The position numbers and the translations under genes are program-made. From NCBI GenBank assembly GCA_965223355.1, contig CBDCWE010000003.1:3906001-3970000 (forward strand): a DNA stretch of 64,000 bases, read 5' to 3'. Under the pieces are notes generated by a model. The model was not told where the DNA came from, did no database searches, and worked only from the letters and a program-made list of their open reading frames with translations. This document shows, piece after piece, positions 35,292 through 43,234 of this stretch. Numbering within the stretch: position 1 is the first letter of the stretch; each line of letters opens with the position of its first letter. Source of the DNA: Tectiglobus sp965223355 (GTDB lineage: Bacteria; Pseudomonadota; Alphaproteobacteria; Rhizobiales; Hyphomicrobiaceae).

Positions 35292-37223
35292 TTGACTCAA
35301 ACATCAGCATGCAGACTATATGCCCACTTGTTGCTCAAGAGTGTTCATTTGCCGCCTCATACTGTGCCCCATACTGTAGATATAGAACCACCGCTGCGCA
35401 GATCGCCATCGCGGCGACGGCCCCGTGAAATTCAACACGACGATCTTGATGCCTACGCGTTCTTGTTGCGCTCACACATTGATGCGCAAACCTTATATCG
35501 TGCGCGGCTGATCGCGGCCGGCTGGCAGGTGCCGGTCAACGCGGCCCTGCTCGCATTGGGATGGGTTCAGGTCGGCGATTATCTCAACACTCTCGCGCGC
35601 GTCCTTGGAGTTTCATCGTGCCTGCAGCCCCGGCGGCTCCCGGCCGGAGCATCGCCAACACCGGTGTGGCGGATCGATGCCACGACGCCACCGCCGTCCC
35701 GGGTCGCTGACCAGGTCAACGCGGCACGCGACGCCGGCTACGATGTCGAACTGACGACACCGCTGATCCCGGACCTGATCGACCGGCACCAGCGCCGGGC
35801 AGCGGTCTTCAAGGCAACCCGCAAATTGCGCGATACGCAACCGAAGCTGTCCGCCGGCACTGCGCCACCGTTGTGGCCGGCGACGGTAGCAGGCGGCGCC
35901 GCCGGCCTATGCATTGGTGCGGCGATGGTTGATACCTCACTCGCATACTTTGCGATGGTGGCCGTTGCAGCCGTTACGTTTGCCCTGATCGTTTGCCAGC
36001 GGTTGCTTGCACTCGCCACGGTTGTGCTGCGGCCCGGCCCGGCCATCGAGCTGCCGGATCATCGAAGCGCGATGGCGGAATTGCCGATCTACACGGTCCT
36101 GGTGCCGCTTTACGAGGAAGCCGATATCTTGCCGGATCTCCTCGATGCACTGATCAGGCTGGACTACCCAGCGGCCAAGCTCGATATCATTCTGGCGCTC
36201 GAAACAACCGACGTTGCGACCCGAGCGGCCGCCCGGCGTGCCGACCTGCCAGGCTTCATCCGCGTCGTAACGGTGCCGCCCTTCGGCCCGCGCACCAAGC
36301 CCAAGGCCCTCAACTATGCCATGAGTTTCGCGCGCGGCGCGTACGTGACCATCTTCGATGCCGAAGACGTGCCCGAGCCCGGTCAGCTCCGCCAGGCCCT
36401 GGACGTATTTCAGCGCCACCCGGATATCGTTTGTCTTCAGGCCCGCCTCAACATTTACAATCGCCAGGATGGCTGGCTCGCACGTCAGTTCGCTTTGGAA
36501 TACACGGCTCTCTTCGATGGTTTGTTGCCTGCGCTCGAGCGCTTAAACGTTCCGCTTCCGCTCGGCGGCACGTCAAACCACTTCCGGCGCGAGGCGCTGG
36601 AACGCGCCGATCTATGGGACCCGTTCAACGTCACGGAAGACGCCGATTTGGGCATCCGCCTGGCCCGCCGGTCGGGCCGCATTGGCGTCCTCGCCTCGAC
36701 AACCTGGGAAGAGGCTCCGGCGTCATTGGCCACCTGGCTGCCGCAGCGCACGCGCTGGCTGAAGGGCTGGATGCAGACCTACATGGTGCACATGCGCGAA
36801 CCGACGGTGCTGTGGCGCGAACTCGGTGCATGGCGGTTCATCAACTTTCAACTCCTGATCGTCGGCCTTGTGCTGTCCGCTTTCGCACATCCCCTGCTAT
36901 GCGCCATGGTCGCCATCGAACTTGCCAGCCCGACGCCGTTTGCAAACGCCGGCTCGCAGCTGCAACGCATCTTCTGGTGTATCGCGCTGTTCGATCTTGC
37001 CGCCGGTTACCTGTCGGCGATCATCATGGTGGTGGTGACCACGTTGCGCCGCCGCTGGCCGGGGCTTGCCCTGTCGATCGTCTGGATGCCGATCTATTGG
37101 CTGTTGTCGTCGCTGGCGGCCTATCGCGCGCTCTGGCAGTTGTTCGTTGCGCCCCACCGATGGGAAAAGACCCGCCATAAGCCGCGCCGGGGCGTGATGC
37201 CGATGCCCTATGGCCCGTATTAA
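35292..37223 (+). CDS. Membrane glycosyltransferase, family 2
   Basis: Up to 643 residues. Two membrane segments near residues 195-240 (PATVAGGAAGLCIGAAMVDT, then VAAVTFALIVCQRLLALATV) precede a GT2 catalytic domain with TVLVPLYEEADILPDLLDAL, the metal-binding FDAEDVPEPGQL, TEDADLGIRLARRSGRI and the processive-type QRTRWLKGW. Several membrane helices follow. This layout fits cellulose- or beta-glucan-type polymerising synthases. The start at 35292 is TTG without a clear ribosome-binding site, so the N terminus is uncertain. No export or PilZ partner is next to it. The TAA stop is contiguous with a family D repeat. Confidence 0.87.
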   Translation: MTQTSACRLYAHLLLKSVHLPPHTVPHTVDIEPPLRRSPSRRRPREIQHDDLDAYAFLLRSHIDAQTLYRARLIAAGWQVPVNAALLALGWVQVGDYLNTLARVLGVSSCLQPRRLPAGASPTPVWRIDATTPPPSRVADQVNAARDAGYDVELTTPLIPDLIDRHQRRAAVFKATRKLRDTQPKLSAGTAPPLWPATVAGGAAGLCIGAAMVDTSLAYFAMVAVAAVTFALIVCQRLLALATVVLRPGPAIELPDHRSAMAELPIYTVLVPLYEEADILPDLLDALIRLDYPAAKLDIILALETTDVATRAAARRADLPGFIRVVTVPPFGPRTKPKALNYAMSFARGAYVTIFDAEDVPEPGQLRQALDVFQRHPDIVCLQARLNIYNRQDGWLARQFALEYTALFDGLLPALERLNVPLPLGGTSNHFRREALERADLWDPFNVTEDADLGIRLARRSGRIGVLASTTWEEAPASLATWLPQRTRWLKGWMQTYMVHMREPTVLWRELGAWRFINFQLLIVGLVLSAFAHPLLCAMVAIELASPTPFANAGSQLQRIFWCIALFDLAAGYLSAIIMVVVTTLRRRWPGLALSIVWMPIYWLLSSLAAYRALWQLFVAPHRWEKTRHKPRRGVMPMPYGPY

Positions 37224-37262
37224 ACCGTCCCGGCTATGAATTGAGACAGTTCACCGGTGCTT
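37221..37262. repeat. Repeat family D, copy 1
   Basis: Starts within the glycosyltransferase TAA stop and reads ACCGTCCCGGCTATGAATTG, then CACTTCACCGG-like sequence and a run of seven T. Related copies are at 41467 and 46447. Confidence 0.75.
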
Positions 37263-37681
37263 TTTTTGAGCGCCGGCCCTGCGGGTCGGCTTGAGGCGGC
37301 CATCCGGTGCGTTGCTCCGCTTGCCCGATGCCGGGGAGCGGGCCGGCACGTGGACCTGCCTGCAGACCACCAGTTTTCCGGCGAAAGTACTTCGCGAACG
37401 ACGTGTCGGAGTGCGAGCACTGGCCCGCCGCAAGCCCCACGATCAGTTGTCCGTCGGCCCCGGTCTGACAGCACGCGTCAAGAAAAAGCGTAACGAATTA
37501 TTTACGTTGATGTGGATGAACAACTCTTAACATAGCATTAAATGAAAAGTACTTTACTATCTGTTTACTACATCTATTAGGACAACATTTAATAAACCTA
37601 CCTTATCTTGCTGGTATCCCCGCACGGAATGTCGGCAGATTGCCGAGCACAAAACATCAGAACAGCAGAGGCAGGAGAGTT
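37263..37681. other. Spacer and AT-rich promoter region of ldtR
   Basis: No gene seen. From about 37495 to 37620 the composition drops sharply to AT-rich, unlike the rest of the window, with many TTTA/TAAA steps. This is the likely promoter and regulatory region of the ldtR-like gene. Confidence 0.6.
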
Positions 37682-38191
37682 ATGGGTTTTGCATTCAACG
37701 CGGCCGCTGTCGACCAGGCAGCGGACGGCGAGGATTTCCGGGGAGACTACGAACAAGCACTGCGACTGATCGAGCGACTTCATCGTTTGCTGCTCGATGT
37801 CATCAAGAGCGAGTTCGATCGTGTTGGCGGCGCCGATCTCAACAGCGTGCAGGCTTTGCTCCTATACAACATCGGCGAAAGTGAACTGACCGCAGGCGAG
37901 CTCAAGTCGCGCGGCTATTATTTGGGTTCGAACGTCTCATACAACCTGAAGAAGCTGGTCGACATGGGCTATATCCACTATCAGCGCTCGGAAACGGACC
38001 GTCGTTCGGTGCGCGTGAGCCTGACCGACAAAGGCAAGACCGCCTGCAATGTGGTCCATAGTCTCTATGAGCGCCAGCTTGGTTCGGTGGAGGCGGTTGG
38101 TGAAGTCTCGCACGACGATGTGCGCGGAATGAACCGGGCGCTGATGCGTCTTGAGCGGTTCTGGACAGATCAGATCCGCTATCGCCTGTGA
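37682..38191 (+). CDS. ldtR: MarR-family regulator, LdtR type
   Basis: A 169-residue winged-helix protein. The HTH core reads LNSVQALLLYNIGESELTAG (residues ~57-76), GSNVSYNLKKLVDMGYIHYQ and the wing RSETDRRSVRVSLTDKGK. The full-length pattern, including YEQALRLIERLHRLLLDVIK, matches the LdtR regulators of Rhizobiales described in Liberibacter, which control an L,D-transpeptidase gene. Here an L,D-transpeptidase gene follows 470 bp downstream on the same strand, supporting the assignment. AGGAGAG precedes the ATG at 37682, and an AT-rich stretch lies upstream. Confidence 0.85.
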   Translation: MGFAFNAAAVDQAADGEDFRGDYEQALRLIERLHRLLLDVIKSEFDRVGGADLNSVQALLLYNIGESELTAGELKSRGYYLGSNVSYNLKKLVDMGYIHYQRSETDRRSVRVSLTDKGKTACNVVHSLYERQLGSVEAVGEVSHDDVRGMNRALMRLERFWTDQIRYRL

Positions 38192-38661
38192 CGATCGTTG
38201 GTGCACGGCACAGCGGCACGAACGCGCAATCGCCGCCCCGGGTTGAAGGGTGCGATCTGCGCGGCACCGTACGGCAAAACTGGGCGTGTCATTGACGGCG
38301 CGCCCGGTTCCTTTGTGGTTGTTGTCATAATCACGCAGCAGGCAACGCACCCGGCTACGCATTTGGCAACGCATTCGAACGGCACATCACCAAATGCTCA
38401 CTACATGGTCTTGTGGCAGCTTCGCATCAATCGCGCGGTCGTGATCCGTTGTCAGTGTCGGAGAGCTTTATTTTACCGCCAAAATACCCCATTTTGCCCA
38501 CGATTGCGGTGCGCGGTCGCGCACCCTGAAACAACACGTACTGCCAGCCTCAGCGGAAAATGGAAAATTCCACTGCGAACGGTCGCTTTGGAACGGGAGG
38601 GTTAGGCGGCGTTGGCGGTTGCTGAAATCTGCGCTTCGCTACAGAGGGATTGGGGAAGACG
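38192..38661. other. 470-bp spacer between ldtR and the L,D-transpeptidase gene
   Basis: No gene is supported. The spacer includes spaced near-repeats of GGCAACGCA around 38341-38375 and a moderately AT-rich patch at 38462-38500. It should contain the promoter, and by analogy an LdtR site, for the transpeptidase gene. Confidence 0.45.
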
Positions 38662-39981
38662 ATGAGAGCTTGTCGGCGGCGGTGTCAACAGCATCAATGG
38701 AAATCGAGCGGCATTGTGCCGGGGCTGGTAATGCTTGTGCCGGTCACACTGGTGCTGGCCAGTGTGCCGGCCACAGCTGCCGACGAGGGCACCAGCTGGA
38801 TCCGGTTCGGCAACAAACCCTACAATCAAATCGCCAATGTCGCCTACGACCGCACGTTCATTCGCGAGTGGGAGGCCAACCCGCCGCGCGGATATCCGAC
38901 GATATCGCGCAACAACATCGCGCCAACCAAGGCGGCGATCGCGCGCTACCGCAAGATTGTCAAGGGCGGTGGCTGGAAACCACTGCCAAAGATGCACAAG
39001 AGAATGCGGTTGGAAGCCGGAATGACCCACCCGTTCATCGCGATTCTGCAACAGCGGCTGCTGGCGTCTGGCGATTTGCGCTCGCAGTCGAGCTATCCGG
39101 ATTATTTCGACTACACGCTTGAACGGGCAGTTAAGCGCTTTCAAGCCTCGAACGGTCTGACCCCGACAGGCATTGTCGACACGCGAACCCGGTTGGCATT
39201 GAACGTGCCGGCGCGCGTCAGATTACGCCAACTGCGGCTTAATCTCAATCGCCTGCGGGCCTACGCAAAGTCCGGCACGGCGCGTTATGTCGTAGTCAAC
39301 ATTCCCGCCGCCCAGGTCGAAGCTGTTGAAGATGATCGCGTCGTGTCCCGCCACACCGGTGTTGTTGGCAAGAAAGACCGGCGCACACCGATACTCAATT
39401 CGCGGATTCACGAGCTCAACTTCAATCCCGCCTGGCGCCTGCCGCCGACGGTGATCACCAAGGATCTCATTCCAAAGGGCCGCGACATGCAGCGCGCCAA
39501 AAAGAATGTTCTCGTAAAGTACGGGATCGATGCTTACAGCGGCAATCGCAAGCTCGACCCCGACAAGATCAGGTGGAACACGTCACAACCCTACCAACTG
39601 AGCTATCGCCAGGAGCCGGGGCCCGAGAACCCGCTCGGGTTCGTCAAGATCAACTTCCACAACGCCTATTCGGTCTATCTTCATGACACCCCGTCCGAAC
39701 GTCTGTTTGGCAGAAACCTGCGGGCGGCGAGCTCGGGCTGTGTTCGGGTCAGCAACATCAAGACGTTGGTCTCGTGGCTGTTGAAGGGCCGCAAGGGCTG
39801 GAACAGATCGGCTGTCGACAGGATCGAAGAGAGCGGTGAGACCAAGACCGTCTCGTTGAAGAAACCCGTACCGCTGCACATGGTCTATCTGACAGCGTGG
39901 GCAACCGAGGACGGCATCGTTCAATTCCGCCGCGACCTCTATCACCGTGACGGTGTCGGCACGGTGGCAGCCGCCTATTAG
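38662..39981 (+). CDS. ldtP: L,D-transpeptidase (YkuD domain) with peptidoglycan-binding domain
   Basis: A 439-residue exported cell-wall enzyme that makes 3-3 crosslinks or attaches proteins. The signal region is residues ~20-40 (GLVMLVPVTLVLASVPATAA). A peptidoglycan-binding-1 domain lies at about residues 120-180 (FDYTLERAVKRFQASNGLTP). The YkuD catalytic domain runs from about residue 205, with HDTPSERLFGRNLRAASSGC and the nucleophile Cys in SSGCVRV. GGGGAAG precedes the ATG at 38662. The pairing with the upstream ldtR-like gene suggests osmotic or wall-stress control. A repeat A fragment abuts the stop. Confidence 0.93.
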   Translation: MRACRRRCQQHQWKSSGIVPGLVMLVPVTLVLASVPATAADEGTSWIRFGNKPYNQIANVAYDRTFIREWEANPPRGYPTISRNNIAPTKAAIARYRKIVKGGGWKPLPKMHKRMRLEAGMTHPFIAILQQRLLASGDLRSQSSYPDYFDYTLERAVKRFQASNGLTPTGIVDTRTRLALNVPARVRLRQLRLNLNRLRAYAKSGTARYVVVNIPAAQVEAVEDDRVVSRHTGVVGKKDRRTPILNSRIHELNFNPAWRLPPTVITKDLIPKGRDMQRAKKNVLVKYGIDAYSGNRKLDPDKIRWNTSQPYQLSYRQEPGPENPLGFVKINFHNAYSVYLHDTPSERLFGRNLRAASSGCVRVSNIKTLVSWLLKGRKGWNRSAVDRIEESGETKTVSLKKPVPLHMVYLTAWATEDGIVQFRRDLYHRDGVGTVAAAY

Positions 39982-40031
39982 GGAACCTCTGATAAAAGCC
40001 GGGGTCCAGGGGATCATCCCCTGGTCGGCGA
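39982..40031 (-). repeat. Repeat family A, fragment
   Basis: Only the first part of the reverse-orientation element remains: GGGAACCTCTGATAAAAG, then the CCAGGGGA-TCCCCTGG hairpin. Confidence 0.85.
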
Positions 40032-40046
40032 TTGGCTAAGAACGGC

Positions 40047-40895
40047 CTACTTCGCGAGCACCTTGCCCAGCCAGGTCCTGATGTGGCCGATGGCCTGGCC
40101 TTCGGACTGCCAGAACCCGTGGAAGGATTTGCCGGAACACGGGCGCGCACCGTCAAGGCCGCCGCTGACCATGCCCCAGCGGACGTGGCGGTCCGCCGCC
40201 TGCATGGCCTCGAATGCGGCGCGCGCACCGTGCAGCGGGGTGACCGCGCACCTGTCGTCGACGTGGTGGACGAACAACGTCGGCACGGTAATGGTCGCAA
40301 GCTTAATCGCATGAATGGTCGCACCGCGCCGGTTGGGCTGCGTGATCGATGCGGTCAGCCCGACGCCGGCAATCTTGCTGTGCAGACGGCGTGCGGCGTT
40401 GACGGCCGAGACCGTACCACGACTGGTTCCGATGACGATCACGGGGACCTTGAAGGAGGCAACGAGCCGGTCGATCACGGCGCCGATATTGCGCACGGCA
40501 TGGCGTTGGGTTGCGCGATAGCCGGCCAGCAGGCCGGGCTTGTTCTGGCGATCGGACGGTGCATCCAGCAGCGCCGTGATATATCCGTGTTGGCGCAGTT
40601 TGCGGCGTGTGCGCACCAGGAAATCGCCCTGCAGGCGGCTTGGTGTGCCGGTGAGATGGAGTTGCAGGCGACCATCACCGCCGGGCACGAGTATGATCGC
40701 GGCACGGGCCGGCGTGTTGGTGTCGGGGCGACCGATGAGCGCGTCGATGGTGGTTCTGTCGCCGAGCGGAATGCGCCAGATTTGCTCGTTGGCGCAGAGC
40801 TTTGCCACACTTGCCTGACAGGCCATGTAGGCAACAAAGATCCACAATGTTGCCTGCAATCGCGATTGGCGGGGCCACAGTTTCTGACGTCGCAT
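40047..40895 (-). CDS. Secreted alpha/beta-hydrolase-like protein
   Basis: A 282-residue protein. The N terminus (RLQATLWIFVAYMACQASVA) looks like a signal peptide or anchor. The hydrolase fold is indicated by AAIILVPGGDGRLQL (oxyanion-like), the nucleophile elbow VIGTSRGTVSAVNAARRL near residue 155, and VPTLFVHHVDDRCAVTP for the acid. The final His is not obvious (FHGFWQSEGQA is a candidate). No closer family is recognised. Convergent with the L,D-transpeptidase gene. Confidence 0.75.
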   Translation of the reverse strand: MRRQKLWPRQSRLQATLWIFVAYMACQASVAKLCANEQIWRIPLGDRTTIDALIGRPDTNTPARAAIILVPGGDGRLQLHLTGTPSRLQGDFLVRTRRKLRQHGYITALLDAPSDRQNKPGLLAGYRATQRHAVRNIGAVIDRLVASFKVPVIVIGTSRGTVSAVNAARRLHSKIAGVGLTASITQPNRRGATIHAIKLATITVPTLFVHHVDDRCAVTPLHGARAAFEAMQAADRHVRWGMVSGGLDGARPCSGKSFHGFWQSEGQAIGHIRTWLGKVLAK

Positions 40896-40927
40896 TATTT
40901 CTCATCCAGCTTAGATTATTGGCAGAC

Positions 40928-41061
40928 TAGAGCAACCTGCCTTTATTCGGAATCGGAACGATCCCGAATAAAGGCAGGTTGCTCGCCTCTAAAGTGGCGA
41001 TCATCTTTGTGCTTTAAGTTGGAACCACTATTGCGGTTCCAACTTAAAGCACGATGATCTA
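40928..41061 (+). repeat. Repeat family B, copy 6
   Basis: Full two-hairpin copy. Its right-end TA (41060-41061) is directly abutted by, and shared with, the left TA of the family C element. Confidence 0.92.
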
Positions 41062-41325
41062 GTGGTCTCAATCACCTAAAATGGCGTATTCAGACGCTCA
41101 GATTTGGTCTGTGCCAAGGCGCGGTGGGCGTGGTGATGCTGGCGCATCATAAGGCCGCCGCAACGCTGGCATCAGGCCAAATCTGAGCGCCTTCGGTGCG
41201 CTGCCCCGGCCCGTGAGGGCGTCAGCCGTGCTCACCATAGCACACGCTATGCTTTCACACGCCTTCCTGCTCACGAACCAGGGCAGCGCATCTGAATGCG
41301 TCATTTTAGGTGATTGAGACCACTA
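41060..41325. repeat. Repeat family C, full copy (long palindromic element)
   Basis: Terminal inverted repeats of about 38 bp (GTGGTCTCAATCACCTAAAA at each end, read inward, then RTGNCGNATTCAGANGC-like) enclose about 190 bp. A nested inverted pair, GCTCAGATTTGG and CCAAATCTGAGC, lies inside. TA flanks both ends. It is non-coding. A partial direct copy follows at 41328 and a decayed end at 56150. Confidence 0.88.
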
Positions 41326-41327
41326 TT

Positions 41328-41393
41328 GGTCTCAATCACCTAAAATGGCGTATCCAGACGCTCAGATTTGGTCTGTGCCGAGGCGCGGTGGCC
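41328..41393. repeat. Repeat family C, partial copy
   Basis: Repeats the first 66 bp of the full copy (GGTCTCAATCACCTAAAATG onward through GGCGCGGTGG) with two changes, then diverges. Confidence 0.88.
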
Positions 41394-41466
41394 GATCAAA
41401 TCAAGGGTTTGGGGTGACCGGGCGCGGCAGCGGCATGGTTCGAGCTAACTCTGACAGCCTATACTA

Positions 41467-41576
41467 TACCGTCCCAGCTATGAATTGACACACGTCATGG
41501 GCGCGAGGCAGCCGAGCCTGGCCGGCGTTCAAAAGCGTGCCGGTGAAGCGCCCCAATTCATAGCTGCGGCGGCATA
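41467..41576. repeat. Repeat family D, copy 2 (inverted repeat)
   Basis: TACCGTCCCAGCTATGAATT on the left is matched by AATTCATAGCTGCGGCGGCA on the right, giving an inverted repeat of about 20 bp around a GC-rich core. TA is present at both ends. Confidence 0.8.
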
Positions 41577-41709
41577 ACAGGTCTTGGCCGGCCGTTGTGC
41601 TCAGGAACTGTTGTGCTCAGAAACTGCGGTGTTGTCAGCGCGACGTTCGATGGCTGTCGTGTAAGGACCGTTTGCCAGATGCCCGAAGGGGAACGCATGA
41701 CGCCTGCAA
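41577..41709. other. Spacer downstream of msrA
   Basis: No gene seen between repeat D and the msrA stop codon. Confidence 0.5.
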
Positions 41710-42339
41710 TCAGGATTTGGCCTTCTTGCCCCAGATCTGTTCGAGGCGGCGGTCGCGCCCACAAACGATCCGATAACGCCAGTAATGCGCTGGGTTCTTC
41801 TTGTAGAAGTCCTGATGGTAGTGTTCAGCCTTGGTGAAGGTCGTAGCATCGGTCACCGGGACAATGATTTTTTGCTTGATTTTGGCCCGGCTGACGACCG
41901 ACGCCTTGCTCGCTGCAGCGGCTTTGCGCTGCTCGGCCGTGTGGACGAAAATTTCTGGGCGGTATTGGTCGCCGCGGTCACAAAACTGACCGTGCTTGTC
42001 GAACGGATCGACGTTGCGCCAAAACACCGTCAATAGCTGCTCATAACTGACTTTGGCCGGATCGTAGGTGACCTGAAGCACTTCGGTGTGCCCGGTCCCA
42101 CCGCGTGCGACCTGTTTGTAGGTCGGGTTCTTGACGTGACCGCCCATGTAGCCGGGGACCGTCTTGAGCACGCCTGGCACGTTGTCGAAGTCCGCTTCGG
42201 TGCACCAGAAGCAGCCCGCAGCGAAGGTTGCGATGGCTGTCTTGCGCGCACCGGCGGTTTGATTGTCGCCGGTCAAGGCGGGTGCTACGAGCGCTATCGA
42301 CAAAACCAGAATCGCGCAGGCAGTGGCGACCTTGCTCAC
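41710..42339 (-). CDS. msrA: Exported peptide-methionine (S)-S-oxide reductase
   Basis: MsrA repairs the S epimer of methionine sulfoxide. The 209-residue protein starts with a signal peptide (MSKVATACAILVLSIALVAP) and has the catalytic GCFWCTEADFDNVPGV (nucleophile Cys near residue 43), GYMGGHVKNPTYKQV, GTGHTEVLQVTYDP and YHQDFYKKNP. It lies 17 bp after msrB, so the two form an operon that would protect envelope proteins. The thioredoxin-like reductant for the periplasm is not encoded nearby. Confidence 0.95.
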   Translation of the reverse strand: MSKVATACAILVLSIALVAPALTGDNQTAGARKTAIATFAAGCFWCTEADFDNVPGVLKTVPGYMGGHVKNPTYKQVARGGTGHTEVLQVTYDPAKVSYEQLLTVFWRNVDPFDKHGQFCDRGDQYRPEIFVHTAEQRKAAAASKASVVSRAKIKQKIIVPVTDATTFTKAEHYHQDFYKKNPAHYWRYRIVCGRDRRLEQIWGKKAKS

Positions 42340-42356
42340 GGTTCAACTCCTGTCAA

Positions 42357-42887
42357 TCAACCCAGTTTCTTGAGTGGCTCGAAGGTCAGCGACACACCGT
42401 TGATGCAATATCTAAGGCCGGTGGGTGGCGGGCCGTCGTTAAAGACGTGACCGAGATGGCCGCCGCAGCGGCGGCAGTGAACCTCGGTCCGCGGATAGCC
42501 GATCCAGTAGTCGACCGAGGTGGCGATCGCGTTGTCCAACGGCTTCCAGAAACTCGGCCAGCCGGTGGTGCTGTCATACTTGGTCTTTGAGCTGAAAAGC
42601 GGCAACTCGCAGCCCGCGCATTTATAGGTGCCGGGTGCGTAAACCTTGTCGAGCGGACTTGTGAACGCGCGCTCGGTACCGCCCTTGCGCAAGACTTTGT
42701 ATTGCGCCGGTGTTAGCTGTTGGCGCCACTCGGCATCCGTCTTGACGATTTCGAACGTCTTATTGCCGGCTTCGCCGCCGGTCGTCCGGCCGGACCCTGA
42801 ACCAGCATCTGCAGCTGCGCGGAAAACGGCCCATCCGGCAGTCAGCGCTGCAGCGCTACCGACAATGAACAAGCGCCGATTATGCAT
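42357..42887 (-). CDS. msrB: Exported peptide-methionine (R)-S-oxide reductase
   Basis: MsrB handles the R epimer. From the ATG at 42887 it has 176 residues and a twin-arginine-like leader (NRRLFIVGSAAALTAG). The domain includes TPAQYKVLRKGGTERAFTSP, zinc ligands in CAGC and CRRCGG, TGWPSFWKPL, and the catalytic Cys in RYCINGVSL. An ATG at 42917 would add ten residues before the leader. It is followed by exported msrA. Confidence 0.95.
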   Translation of the reverse strand: MHNRRLFIVGSAAALTAGWAVFRAAADAGSGSGRTTGGEAGNKTFEIVKTDAEWRQQLTPAQYKVLRKGGTERAFTSPLDKVYAPGTYKCAGCELPLFSSKTKYDSTTGWPSFWKPLDNAIATSVDYWIGYPRTEVHCRRCGGHLGHVFNDGPPPTGLRYCINGVSLTFEPLKKLG

Positions 42888-42941
42888 CCATCCGAACTCC
42901 GAAGTTGGTCGCGGCAATGGCGATCAAAACCGATAACCTTT

Positions 42942-43084
42942 CTCGAACAACCTGCCATCATTTGGAAACGGAACGATCCTGAATAAAGGCAGGTTGCTCG
43001 TTCTGTTGCTCGTTTTAAAGTGGCGATCATCGTGCATTGAGTTGAAACCGCAATAGCGGCTCCCACTCAATACACGATGATCTA
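42942..43084 (+). repeat. Repeat family B, degenerate copy 7
   Basis: Recognisable hairpin arms (GAACAACCTGCC, CTGAATAAAGGCAGGTTGCT and GATCATCGTGC/GATGATC-TA) with many substitutions and a duplicated GTTGCTCGTT stretch. It appears to be an old copy. Confidence 0.8.
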
Positions 43085-43234
43085 GGACAGGACCCGCGTG
43101 CGGTCCAGTCACACCCGATCAAACGGTTGTGTGTCGGCCTCGATCTGAGGCCGATGTGACCGCTCCCTGGGCGTTGACCGGCATCCGGCAGCCGGCAGCA
43201 GTGCCGGTCGTGCTTGGCGGTGATCGCGCGGCGC

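Noticed and set aside
41060..41393. CRISPR-like array
   Set aside because: The repeats are inverted and long with no regular spacers; they fit a palindromic mobile element instead.
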